Source of the DNA: Litoditis marina
Taxonomy: Eukaryota; Nematoda; Chromadorea; Rhabditida; Rhabditidae
DNA: 64,000 nucleotides
Assembly: GCA_964036275.1 (NCBI GenBank)
Contig: OZ038434.1
Coordinates: 16,977,879 to 17,041,878, forward strand
Direction: 5' to 3'
Shown: in pieces, positions 1 through 12,600 of the stretch
How the letters are laid out: every line of letters starts with the position of its first letter
Position numbering within the stretch: position 1 is the first letter of the stretch
The notes under the pieces: model-generated
The model's input: the letters and a program-made list of their open reading frames with translations, nothing else
The model's database searches: none
Told to the model about the DNA's origin: nothing
Translations under genes and position numbers: made by a program

Positions 1-170
1 ATCCGGACCCTATAGGCTGTAGGGTTAGCTCTTTCCGAAGTAAGCATACGGTTGCATACGGTATGTTGCACAACTCGCTTTGTAATTTGATCTAGCTGCG
101 CTTGGTCAAAATTAGCAAACGATGGCATATATCAAGTGCTACAACTCAGCAATGGTCATCGTCTTACATA

Positions 171-332
171 CACCAGTAAAGTTGTCCGAATAGTGAGAAT
201 AAAAAATTGAAGACTACATTTTTGCCGAAAATAAACAAATCAGTTTACTTTTGATAAAAAAAAGCGTTAATTGTCACGTGTTTTCATAAGAAAACGAACT
301 AACTTTGGTCGCTTAGTCAGACCTTACTGGTG
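171..332. mobile_element. MITE family A (CACCAGTAAGGT ends), copy 1
   Basis: Inverted ends CACCAGTAAAGTTGTCCG and CTTACTGGTG, flanked on the left by TA. The element sits in an ect-2 intron, ending 20 bp from the donor of the exon at 353-460. Other copies are at 4395, 18485 and 30460, with a divergent one near 22699. The TA flanks fit Tc1/mariner-type insertion. Confidence 0.7.
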
Positions 333-352
333 TTTGTAGTTTGTCCGCTCAC

Positions 353-3300
353 CTTGGCCACATTGCAGTTGGACTTGCTCCAAGAATCCAGCAGAGCCTG
401 CAGCTTGTCGCAGATTTTCTTGTGGCAGTCGACGATAGGAATCAGCCGGCCGAAAATCAGCTGCAACATTTACAAGCTACCAAAATAGTTCCATCAACCA
501 TCCCTATCAATCAACATTAAACACTTTTCGATAAAAACATTATTCTTATTCATTCATTTCTATTACTCATTTTGCATCAAACTAAAGAAGGACGATCATG
601 TGGTGCAATCCTAACACTTCAGTCCTTTAAACTGTAATACATTTTCCATTGCAGTTTAAAGTACCGATGAAACGGGATTGGTCCACATTCTGCATTAAGT
701 GCATTAAACGTCCTGCATTAAGCGCAACTTTTCTCATTTCTCGCTCGAGTTACTTTGAATTGGCTGTTTGGTCGGTTAGATGCTGATATATTTCACATTT
801 TCAAACAGAATATGCGCAAAAGAAGAAAAAGTTCATACCACGGCATCGCTGGAGCTGAGCAGAGGTTGGCCGTCAGACGTCGTTTCGCTGGCGATGACGT
901 CACGGAACTGAAGAAGCACGTTTAGAATACGTTTGGAGGGGGGCACAGTAACAAAGTAACAAAAACTCTCAGAACACAGACACCAGCTAAAGCTGATGGA
1001 AAAAAAACGAACAGAAAAGTAAAAAAAATGGAATAACATTAATAATTCATACATTAAACATTACATTACAAACATATTACAAAGTGAAGCATTCGAGCTA
1101 GTCAAACGTTGATGAGATGGAGAATTCACCTTGATCATGATTTGGAGGGCCGTCAGATAATTGCGCTCTGTCTCGTACATCTCTTGCGCCACCTGCAAAT
1201 TGCTAATGTTGGCATGACAAAGTTTATCCTGAAATTCTAATAAGACTTTTGAATCCGCTTACGGTACTCTTCGCTGAATTTACTGTAATTGAGAAAAGTT
1301 TAACCAAACACTCCTATTTTCCAATTTCCACAGTAAAAGTTTCGCTTTCGACGCATACACTCACAACTAGAATAAGATAAGAACGGTACCCAACTAAGAA
1401 ATAGGACCTGCGACCCCCTTATTTATACCAAATCTACAAAAAAACCCAATATTTCGACTAATTTCAACAAAAAAATTATACCGAGGTTGTAACGGTCTCA
1501 AAATGTTTACCCACACCCCCTCCGCCAAAACTAGGCCGGGGTAGAATAGAATTCGAAGAATTCCCGTTTTGCATAATAACTGACCATCCTCTTCTTGTCC
1601 ACCTTCTTGTTCCCGGGAGAACTGTGGCTTTCGAGGTCATCGCCAGAGTAGAGGTGTTCCGGCGTGGCTGCAATACAAAAAATCAATAACAATACACTAA
1701 ACCAAATACAAAATTAATAATGAGATAACAACATTAAAACCACTAACCGTTGAGAACGGAATGTGCGCTGTGGTCCAGATCATAGACGGATGACCTGCTG
1801 TTGGAGGACGCCAGACAGGGACTCGTCAATCCAAGCGATTTGCGACTCTGAATGAACAGTCTTCAAAAAAACATGATAAGCAAACTACTAACAAAAACAC
1901 AACAACAGCTTGAAACTCTGACCATCTCAATCCAAAGCAGCCGCCGCACAAGATACCAGTACCTCAAATGAGTTTCCCTCAGTGTTGCGGCGCGTATATA
2001 GCGTGTACTCTATGTAAATCGCGCACTGACTGTATCTGGAAAACCAACTTTGTCTGTTCAGTTGCGTGTACTCTATGTGAGACGCGCCCATTCTTTCCAA
2101 CGAGAACTACAATTTCCGTTCCCACCCATTCCAAACACGAAAACCACCCAAAAGCACGCGCATCCGACGTTTTCTTCCCCCAAAAACCAAAAGTGCATTT
2201 TTCAAGTTTCCGAACAAAATGGCTATCGGTAGGTAAAAAGGAAATCATCTGTACGGAAAATATCACCTCCCGCGAGCCGCGATACAGATATTCAACTCTG
2301 CGAACTTCAAAACGTTCGGACTGGGACTATTCCATCTGGGAAATTTACTTGTAAACTTACTCGGTCCAGTCGTTTTCCAGTTAGCGCGACGGCATATGTG
2401 CTCTCCCCCACTGACTTCTTCGCGTGTACCGACGACCAAATCCACTGAAAACAAAAACATACATTTTCTCAAAAAAAAATTTAGCAAATGAAAGGATAGC
2501 CGACTTTTCTGAGAGAACCCTGAAAAAACTAGCGTTTTCCCTAGAATGTCTTTCAAAACCCGTTTACTGAGAAAGTTTTTCAAAGAGTTTGAAATTTTTT
2601 TCGACGAAAACTAATTGAGGATGAGAATGAAAGGTACGGCGTTGGAAGTACCTAGCCTCACATACATCGGTAGGCCCGATTACTGTTTTAAGAAAGGATC
2701 CCGTTTCTCGAAGTTTGGAAAAGAGGCAGTCCATCGTTTCCTGGCTATTTAGACTGACGTATGCGTACCTCGTCAGTGACATATTTTTGATGCGAGTAGG
2801 CGGTGATGTTCTCCCAACTAGAGCTATTGTCCGGGTTGCACACCACGTGAGAAGCACTCGCCACATCACTAACAACAGTTCCCCCTGAAAACACAATACT
2901 AAAAACTAGAAGCCAACAAGCTACCAACAAATTTAGTAGGAACCAAATAACGCTTACAGTTCCTAAATACGCTGGACTACAAACAATAAAAACTGTGGAA
3001 AGTATCAAAGCCTTAAAGATACTATCTTCGAACTGTGGTACTGTGAACAAAACAAGCTTCTGAAAATCAAGTTTAAATGTTGAAAGTTCTAAGTTATAAT
3101 CTAACGGGAAACATACTATTATTCAGAACGGCCTTGGAAAGTTCTTCCAGTTGAGCCTCGCTGAATCCGAGAAACGCCACCACCAATGACTCGAATGTGC
3201 CCACCTCGTACATTTTCAACTGGAAACACATTTCTTTTAGAAGAGCAAGAACATAACTATTCCATCTATGCATGCCTAAAAGAAAACAGCAACATAATCT

Positions 3301-5464
3301 GAAAACACAAACCAGCACAGTGTGACTAATCTACAGAAATCAACAAGTTTTTAGATCTGAATACATGAAAATCCATTATTTAGTATCAGATTAGTCGAAT
3401 TCTCCCGATTTTAGCGAAATGAGCGCTCGAGATTTTAGAATTGTTCGTGACTATCCAGTCAAAATTACTGGAGAATGTCTGAAAAGCACTCACGAGGGTC
3501 TTTTCCATTACGTTGAAGTCGGGAACATCTCGATTCCGCCAACAATGATGGACGTATTCCGGCTGAACAGAACTAGCCTCCATCACGGTTACTGTCTGCA
3601 ATGAAGAAAAACATCAACACGAGAGATTGGTATCAAATCGATACAACCTACTGAGAAAAAACACTTTTAGAACCATAGGTCTGCGTAACGTTCTATATCT
3701 ATAAAGTTGCGCAGAAACTAGCTAGAAATCTACAAAACATTCTACAGTAGGATTTGTATTCTATGTAGTGGTACATACATTCGGTACTAGCATACTGTTG
3801 TCGCTCATAGGTACACAGTAAAACCATCATTCTTCTTATTCAGCTTCAATTGCCGAAAAAAATTACCCTGTAGATGCTCCCTTTCGCTTGACTGGTGATG
3901 AGAATATCGACGCTGCTAGAGGCCTGAAAATATGAATTCTATGAAATACGGTATAGTTACGGAAATTAACTCTGGATAGTCATAGTACAACAACCCCTCC
4001 TTCGGCGAGGGAGAGGTTGTTGTAAACTCCATTTGATTGGAAACGAAACAAAGTCAACCGGTACTCTGTGAAGCCTCGGAGTGAATAGTCTGCGACGCCA
4101 TTATGAAGCATGATTCGTTACACGTGAGGATTTAACAAACTTTAGGTAGTGTGCCACCAACCTCCTTCCTGACTTGTCCTCCCATAAAATGGAGCAGATC
4201 CACTAAACGTCGCTTGTCACTGACATCTGGTCCTAGAGCGAATACGACATCCTTCATGATGTCACAGTACATGGGACGGCTGGGACGGGGTGCGAATAGA
4301 TCCTGCAACAATAACTAGGATGGTAGATCAATTTAAACTAGAAGTTGTCAGTACGTGAGTTGTGTATCGTAGTTTCCGCTCATAGGGTCACATACACCAG
4401 CAAGGTTGTCTGAATAGTTAAAAAATTAGAGAACCAGACTACTTTTCAGCCAAAACCATGCAAATCGGTCTAATTTTCACGTGTTTACATCTGAAAACGG
4501 ATTACTTTTTGTCGCTTAGTCGAACCTTGAAGGTGTAGGTAAAATGATGTTAGTTAGTTAACAGTGGACGTGAACGTAGTAGGTGCAGGATGAACCTTTC
4601 CCTTACTGACCTGCTCTTTTGCAATTTTGGAAAGAAGAACTGCCGGACCGATCAGTCGAAGTGCGCCTGATGCGGAATCCTTTCTCTCTGGAAAAAAATG
4701 ATCAAAAGCATAGATCAAAGTACGACATATTAGGGCTGTAGTAGGCCAATTATCAGTAGCAGATGGGTGAGAGTATACATAAAAGGATTTGTTGATCTTG
4801 GATTTGTTGACACACCAACACAACACCACGGTATCTTGATAGGTCAGCTATCAGCATTCTAGAACACTAGAACTCGACGCTAAAGAATTTAAAGTTATGT
4901 ATCTTCCGTTTTCACCAGTAAGATGTGACTGCAAGGTCATATTCCGTACTATAACATTTTTTGAATTCAAAAATTGTTTAAATTCGATAACTGTTCTCCT
5001 TACCTGACATTTGATGCAGTCGCTTGAAGGAGTCGCTCTCAAAATCCTCAAAATAGAAGACCATATCAGCGTCGTTGAGGAATTCGTCGCCGCTCATGCT
5101 CATCTCCACGGTCACATCGTACGTCTTCTAGAAGAGGATATAACTACGCTATTTGGAAGGAGATGTAATATTGACTACTGCTAGACTCCAAACTAAATTC
5201 AAGAGTTCAGCAGCTCAGCTCACTGGCTCGTGCTTTACTCCAACAGATAGCTCAGTGCTCAGCCGCACTACCGCGAGTTGTCTTACTTTGTAGGGACTCT
5301 AAAACTCGTGCAGCCAAGAAACCTTTTAAATGATATTCTATGAAAGAACGAGAACTCGATTAGCATACCCGCAGAGAGTCCAATATTTCTTTGTGCGTGC
5401 ATGGCCCCACAACGCAGAGCTTGCGAAGACGGGGACGTTTGTTGGGAGACAGAACGGCACTCAT
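353..5464 (-). CDS. ect-2: ECT2/Pebble-family RhoGEF, N-terminal part (gene runs off the left edge)
   Basis: Guanine-nucleotide exchange factor for Rho. In this family it acts at the equatorial cortex in cytokinesis, and its N-terminal BRCT repeats bind centralspindlin and autoinhibit the DH-PH module. Exons in transcript order: 5464-5369, 5127-5004, 4687-4611, 4302-4162, 3923-3867, 3595-3494, 3219-3117, 2884-2769, 2444-2361, 1847-1748, 1667-1585, 1192-1130, 907-839, 460-353. All junctions are GT-AG and keep phase, giving 441 codons. The start ATG at 5464 opens MSAVLSPNKRPRLRK; an earlier exon is possible. Residues about 33-130 match the ECT2 N-terminal region (FYFEDFES, RLIGPAVLL). BRCT repeats follow at roughly 100-300, with PEYVHHCW closing one repeat and YVTDEWIWSSV closing the next. 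A Ser/Lys-rich linker leads to the DH domain start (MYETERNYLTALQIMI, then LIFGRLIPIVDCHKK). The rest of DH and the PH domain lie outside the window. Symbol assigned by homology. Confidence 0.9.
598..688. mobile_element. Short palindromic element (ATGTGGWCC ends), copy 1
   Basis: Ends ATGTGGTGCAATCC and GGATTGGTCCACAT. Inside are TCCTTTAAACTG and CAGTTTAAAG in opposite orientation. A second copy with the same parts is at 25896-25993 in utx-1. Located in an ect-2 intron. Confidence 0.6.
4395..4536. mobile_element. MITE family A, copy 2
   Basis: Starts CACCAGCAAGGTTGTC and ends near AACCTTGAAGGTG. The internal sequence (TTTTCACGTGTTTACATC, TTGTCGCTTAGTC) matches copies 1 and 3. Inserted in the ect-2 intron between 4303 and 4610. 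Confidence 0.65.
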
Positions 5465-6100
5465 CGCATTGTCCTGTAATACGATGCACAGTTATTGGAA
5501 GACGACACAAGAAAGTCATGAAATCATCAGAAAACATAACAGAAACTGCAATACCTTCATAGCAGACCGAGATGAGAGCCGCACTCGGTGTGAATGAACG
5601 ATCACTACTACGGCTAATCCGAGGAAAATGAAACGTTATCATGACTGCCAGGTTTTGACACGTCTAGTGCAGTTTATCGTGTAAACGAACAAAAACATGT
5701 CGAATGTAAATTTTTTGAAACTTCTTGCCGTTTCCGTCTACGGGGTGGACAGGAATAAATACTTTCCTAAAACCGCTCGCTCCTACCCCAAATTGAAGAC
5801 AGCGAGAGAACAACAAAGATTAATGATAACGAATTTATTATGTGACGACAAAACTTTTTTGCGCGCGGTGAACAAGAATTTAAATGATGTCGATTCGCGC
5901 CCTTGCTTGTAAAACCAGGACAACACCATTTGAGTCAAAACGCCAGAATTAAATTTTTGTGTTTTTCAAACCTAGTGATGATACATGAGGTGCAAACAAA
6001 CTGATAACATCGTAAAAACGTTGAGAATTGCGACGTTAAGAAATTGACAATCTATAGAATGCAAATTTGTTTATACGCTGTTTACGTGGTTTTTGGCTAT

Positions 6101-6108
6101 GCGCCAAA
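6101..6108 (-). promoter_or_regulatory. E2F-like site (TTTGGCGC on the minus strand)
   Basis: The plus strand reads GCGCCAAA; its reverse complement fits the E2F/DP consensus TTTSGCGC. It lies about 640 bp upstream of the ect-2 start and 500 bp upstream of the utx-1 start. Cell-cycle genes such as ECT2 are often E2F targets in animals, so the position is plausible. Whether it functions is inference from one 8-bp match. Confidence 0.4.
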
Positions 6109-6114
6109 TCGTTA

Positions 6115-6122
6115 TGACGTCA
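6115..6122. promoter_or_regulatory. CRE palindrome TGACGTCA
   Basis: A perfect CREB/ATF palindrome, 6 bp from the E2F-like motif and 488 bp upstream of the utx-1 ATG. The same 8-mer recurs in the tandem array inside utx-1 intron 3. Function is inferred from the motif only. Confidence 0.4.
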
Positions 6123-6609
6123 TCTGTGAGGTCGCTGATGGCGGGCGTAAAAGCTACCGATATTTTGTCTATTTTCGTTGTTTCTTTTATAAATATTAAG
6201 ACAGTTTTAAAATGCATTTTTCTCCCAGCTCACGGGATCCAGTGTGTTTTCTGTTTATGTCGATTAAGCTCCTCAACAATCTTACATTTGCACCTTGTTT
6301 TCAAGTTTCCATCCAATGAAATGATATCGCTCTTCATGCATGCAAGAAGATATTTTTTCACTCCATATTTATGTTCGTTCTGAACATTCTGTTGGATTTA
6401 TACAGTCGTTTGAAACTGTGAGGGGGGTATTCCACATATACGTTTTCGGTTTCGCTCTCATTTGCTCACCCTTCCTCTTGGTCATTCATTTCTTTCACCT
6501 GTATTTCTCAGTGTTGGGTCTAATACATTTTCCTTTTTTTCGGGTTCAGGCGTTGTGTCCTCCTCACAGCAAAATTCCGCCAATCATCCACACTCCGCCT
6601 CCTGGTGTT

Positions 6610-9600
6610 ATGGACGCTCCTCGCTTACTTGAGGTACGTTGTGCACAATGAGATATTTGTACAATGGAGAGAGAAAGAGGAGAGGAAAACTATGTATTAG
6701 GAGGTGATTATATCCAAAATAGTTACTTAGATGTTTTTCGTTTGTTATATGCAAAATTTCAACCCTGTCAGGGTGTGTATAGATGGACCGACGGCAATTT
6801 GGCCGTTGAAAAACTTTAGTCTGACTCCTTTCTGAGGTGTTGCCAAGCAATTTTTGTCACAAAAATTTGGTTGATTATATTCGATCCCAGGTGATGCCGA
6901 CCTTCACCAAGGAAGAGAAGCGGAGATTCCTCAGTGCTTCTAGGTTAGTCATTTCAAATTGCATCTTTATTTATCGAACTGGACGAAATATAGAGAGGAA
7001 ACTGTGCCCACTGCCTGTTAATGAGTTATGAAGTTGAAGACGGGGAGGAGCTTTTTTTATATATAAAAAGATTGAATTTCCGGAAAAGTTTCAGGCGTTT
7101 CTTCTACCAGAGTTAAGGAGGTTTTTCAATTATTAACGTTCGTATTCGCCAAAACCCAAAGTTGTATGTGTAAGATCGAGTATTTCAGTCTTGATTTCAA
7201 CGATTTTTACGCCAGTGGGGATCCGCGTCAGTGTGCAGAAAGACATGTTTTGTTCAAGGTTGGTTATTTCCGCTTTCGCAGCTCTTTTCGTGTTCCAGTT
7301 GTATCTCATTGAAAAAACTCAAACATCAATTTAATAAAAAGGGCTTAGTAGTTTCAAGGCCAATTGTCGCTTTTGTATTTGTAAGGTCAAATAGCCGGAT
7401 CCGGGTAACGCTATCGCGCGCAGCGCGAAGCGCTGTGCGAGATTGGTCTTTGGTCCGGCTAATGCGCGCCTCCGTTTTTTTAGTTTACCCTCAAAAAGGC
7501 CCAAACGTGCAAATCGAGACTTTTTATGATTTGTTGATTTTTCATGGCATATGTACAAGCTATGTTCAAAATTTGAACAAAATTGATTAAGTTTGAGCCG
7601 AGTTATGACGTTATGCGCTTCATGCAGACCGCCAACTTCCGCCGTGTGTGTGTGTACGCACTCCTGGGAAATTTTTATGTGTGAACCGATTTGACTGAAA
7701 ATTTGGGACACGATAGATATCCCACTCAAACCTTGGGGGCGCAAACTTTTTTTCGAAAAAAATCATTTTTCATCAAGTTATAGGTCTTTGAAAATGTCTC
7801 TGCGTCTCTTCATTTCGTGCACTCTCTCGCCCTCTCTGTCGGGGTAAATCAAATTGCGTTATAACTCAGCTCAATCCCAACCAATTCAAGTAAAATTTGA
7901 AGTATGATACCACGACATGAACTGACATCGATTTAGATGTAAGTCTTCTACTGATGACGTCATCGAGGATTCTGGAGCTCAGATGACTTCATTTTGAAAA
8001 ATGCAAAGTTGACGTCACATATATTTTCAAATGATGGTAATATCTTAGAAAGGGTCAATTAACGGTGAAACTCAATCTAAGAGTAACGTATTCTGGGATT
8101 CTGGAGACCAGATGACGTCATTTTTGAAAAGTGCAAAGTTGACGTCACATATATTTTCAAATGCTGAAAATATCTTAAAAGTGGTATATTAACGATGAAA
8201 CTACATCTAAATATGACTTATTCTGGAATTCAGAAGGCCAGATGACGTCAACTTTAGAAGATAATTGACGTGAAATATGTTTTCGAATGCTGAAAGTTTC
8301 TTAAAAATGGTCAATTCACGATGAAACTTCATTCAAACATGACGTATTCTGGGATTTTGAAGGGCATATGAAGTAAGTTGTCAGAAGTGCAATGTTGATG
8401 TCATATTTTCTTCGAATGATGGTAATACTTGACTAGTGGTCAATTGAGAAAACAATTTTACCACCGTACAGATCAAACAACCTCTCTACATACCTACGGC
8501 ATGTATACAAAAATAGAAAAATTCATGAAAAAGTGGGGACCCAACGACTGTGAGATTTGTCTTCTGCTGTGCGCCCCTTAGACAACTACTCTCAAATGGA
8601 GCAGCTACTGCTACAAAAACCGAAAAATACTAATATACTCAAGTATAACTGTTCATTACAAACATACAAAAGTCGTAAAATATTTTCTCAAACCTGTTAA
8701 CTAGAATCTACAAATCACAGATGTTAACTCAACGTACTCAATTATAGAGTTCCTGGTTTTGTGCACAATGGTTGGCATTTTTTGTCATTACTTCAATTCT
8801 AGGTGCTATAACGTTTGTCATATTATTCAAAAGTTGTTCTCTCTTTCGCAGCTGTGACTTGTAGATTCTAGTTAACAGGTTTGAGAAAATATTTTACGAC
8901 TTTTGTATGTTTGTAATGAACAGTTATACTTGAGTATATTGGTATTTTTCGGTTTTTGTAGCAGTAGCTGCTCCATTTGAGAGTAGTTGTCTAAGGGGCG
9001 CACAGCAGAAGACAAATCTCACAGTCGTTGGGTCCCCACTTTTTCATGAATTCAAGCTAAATTCTAAGTTTTTACCACCCGTTTTCATGTTCCAATAATA
9101 GATTTGCTTGTGGGTTGAAACCGTGAAACTGACGCGACTAGCAAAAAATATATTGATCCTCGTAAGTTCAATAAGAATTTGATTATAGTACGACACTACT
9201 CACGAGAAGTGTGAAAGAGGTATCACAAATTGCAGGGAAATCGTGTCTTGGAGAGCTGCTACGAGAAGTTATCCAAGCTAGATCCCGAACTGGATTCGAC
9301 GAAACAGCAATTGTTCAAGGTTGGTGGCATTGCAATCGTATCTCAGATACTCAGTGCTTCGGAACGATTATCTTGAAAATCTGATAAAATACGCAGGCTA
9401 CGCACATTCTTGTTATTGCTAGTTCTGAATGGCAGAAAAAACCTGAGAAAACATTGTTTTTAAAAATCAAAGTTATGAATGCTAGGAGTTTAGTTTTTTA
9501 AATCCATAAACATGTTATTTTTTGAAAAAAAAAGGAACACTACTGATTACTAAAAAGGAACAAAAGGAACACTACTGATACTGATTCATGAGCATAGTCG

Positions 9601-12600
9601 TATAGTTACTGACTTGCGGTACTGATTGAGACACTTTCAGGTCATGTTGAGATGGGGCCACATTTCTTTACTGGCACAGGATTGGGCTAAAGGTATGCAT
9701 TGCAATTGTTTTCCTATAGATGTTTTGAAAGTAAGGGGCATTTTTATGTTTGGTCTTGTATCGTCGTTAAAAAAAGATTTACAAATGCCTCAAAAAACCC
9801 AATAATGCTCTAAATCTGAAACACGAGAGAGAAAAATGCATGCAACGTCTGTGAATTAATATTGGTTGAGAATGACGTCGAGTGTTTTTGAAGTTCGACG
9901 AGCGTATGTTCGAAATTATATTACTACAACGTTGTGAAAATAAAAGATTCTGGGTTGTGATGCAAGTTCGAGATAGCTGATATTTCTGTTGGTTATTGGT
10001 TTGGTTTATGCTCTATGTTGTTGCAGCGTTATCGGCCTACGAAATGGCGTATCGCACGAGACCGGATGAGTTCTGGAAAGATCCGGGAGGATATTATGGG
10101 CTCGGACTGGTGTATATTCACTTCAAAGATTATAAGAGGTGCGTCGTGCGTTTTGAATATGTTCATCAATCAAAGAAGGTTGACGATTACGCTCGAGCTA
10201 TATCTTTTTTCTCTTCTGGGATGGCTAACGCTTCCATCTTCCAACGCTGGATTCTCACTGTCCTGGTAAATGGCTACGAGTTACGAGTGGACAGTGTTAT
10301 TTTTCATATAGACATGAATAGTGTATCGCTCTTATAAATACATTGCAGAGCGGCTGAAGCCTTTTCCCGCCTTCTCTACTCGTTTCCCACCTTAGATTCC
10401 GTGGTAGAAGTGAAGGCTCGCCTGGGCGTCTGCTACCAGAATCTTTCTGATTATTCCAAGGCTCTAAAGGTATCTATGACGAATTTATCGACAATTTTAA
10501 CACTTACATTCACACACACAACTTAGGTGGGTTTGTTTATTTGTACCAATTAACAACATCCGACTCGCTTTTACTGAACTTATTTGAACTTATTCTTTTT
10601 TTAGTAACTTCATTTGTAGAATAGTGCATGTCTTCTAGTATTTTTTTTCTACGAACCTCCGTGCATACGTAAAATACCTGCACATTGGGTCAAGAAAAGT
10701 GAGGATGACCAACACCATAAAGTGGGTATGTGTAACAAAAAAGCCGTAATTTGGTCACCACTCATAGTTTTTTTGACGTGCGTGGCCCCAAAAGTGACCA
10801 TGCGTCGATTAAAGTCGGGCAAAAATGAGCATCAGTCAGTATCGAATTTGGGGGGTATTTTACGTATGCCTCCGTGACGTGTATTTTATCAATTAAATTA
10901 TTTACAGTACTACAATCAAGCGTTTTCGGATGTGGTGGAAACTCGTTTCATGTCGCGAATTCATATTCGCTTCAATATGGCTCTAACCAAGGAAAATGCT
11001 GGAGATTTGAGCAATTCCGAGGAAGAGTACAAATCGATTTTAAGTGATGTAAGTTAAACAGTTGTTTAGGTATTGTGTTATTGTGAAAATAGGTATATCA
11101 GTGAGTGTTCGATGAAATTTTGCATTGCTGAACTGCACATTGAGCAAGAGTGCATTGATAACAAACGTAGGACGACTTTGTTGGATTTCCCATTCAATAC
11201 TCACCCGCTTTTCTTCCAAATCGGGATTTCAATCTCCCTAATTTCATCAATAGCCGCACTTTAGTAGTGAAAAATTTATCTTCCACTCTGTTTGGTAGTT
11301 TGGTTGCCCAAATGAAACACCCGATTTTCAATCAATTTCTGTGGACAACAAAGTCACCTCACGTATGATTGAAAATAAGGGAACATAAGGGGATTTCCTC
11401 ATTTACCTTTGTCTTCATGGTCGATGTGATCATGAAGAAGAAGAAGATTACCGATCTGTGGGATCAGCATCCTTAACTTAAGAACTAGAATAAGGAGAAA
11501 ACCACGAACAAATTTTTTTTGGACTTCCTCCCCTCTTCAACTGTTTTAGTGTTTTCCTTTATTGTACTTGCAACGTAGCCAAGAGAATGTTGATTCTGAA
11601 TTATTCCCCCAGCACACAGTGCAGAATCGTCTTCTGACTTCTGATATGTTTTTCCGTTTCGGCTTCAAGAGCATACCCGAATCCCGAAATAACCTGTGTT
11701 TTCTCATTGTAGATCAGTTCGGCAGTGGCGAACCAGGAAAGTCAGTACAGTCCTGATCAGATCAAACTTGTGGCCGCAATTAATAGACATCTCGGTGAGT
11801 TGCGGGAATTATTTCTTCTGTGTTTTTTTTTCTTTTTGTGAAGGGTCATATTCTGATAAAGTTTGCTGGAAATATCTTGCTTGCAGAATTTTTAAGCTTG
11901 GCTTATTTTGTTAATTGAAAAAATAGAAGAGTAGGCGGCGGAGATGAAAGACGATCCCAGTTCTCAGTTATCGTCTATTGGATTCTAATTGAAATCAACT
12001 TCTGAATGCTGATTTCTAATCATACGACTGAAAATGATGAAAGTGTCTCACGTGTCTGGTTGAAGGTTGGATCTGTTACCGCCAGCCGTATTCTGAGCAG
12101 ACGGAGGAGCGTTCCCGTCGACTCCATGATGCCGTCCAGTTCCTTCAGACGGCCAAACAATACGAGCCGCTGAATGGGAAAACTTTCTATCTATTCGGCA
12201 GATGCTACGGAGAAATGCCGAACAAGGTGAGTGGCTGAAGCAAGGTGGACTCAGGGGTAACCAAAAAGGTGACCGACCCTACCACCGGTACGACCCCTCC
12301 CCTTAAAAAATAGGAATTCGCCGAAAATTACGAAATTATTCTTCATAATTGCGAGATTTTCCCGAAAATCGGCAAAAATCACCATAATTTTTGAAATTTT
12401 CGGCGCCATCGGGGCCTTTACGACCCCCCCCCCCCCCCTAAAAATGTGGCACGCGTGCAACTTGTGGTCACCCCACCCCTGGGTGGACTCGAGTCGAAAA
12501 CTCGAAAACATAATGTTCCGTACAATTTCGAACTCACAACGTGGATAACTCGAATTGTGTGAAGTGTGACTAAATACTGTTCAGTTTTTTTTGAATCTGT

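Larger units (their letters stand above)
5465..6609. promoter_or_regulatory. Divergent ect-2 / utx-1 intergenic region, putative bidirectional promoter
   Basis: The two start codons point away from each other across about 1.1 kb, so both 5' regions and core promoters should lie here unless further upstream exons exist. The region is AT-rich with no recognisable TATA arrangement. An E2F-like motif (6101-6108) and a CRE palindrome (6115-6122) are the only clear transcription-factor-like sites. A small ATG reading frame at 5697-5912 (71 codons) resembles no family I know, and I treat it as chance. The last bases before 6550 (pyrimidine run then gggttcag) look like a splice acceptor, which could be a cis-splice or a spliced-leader addition site for utx-1. 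Confidence 0.6.

Noticed and set aside
5697..5912. 71-codon ATG frame between ect-2 and utx-1
   Set aside because: No family match and it lies in the expected promoter region; kept only as a remark.
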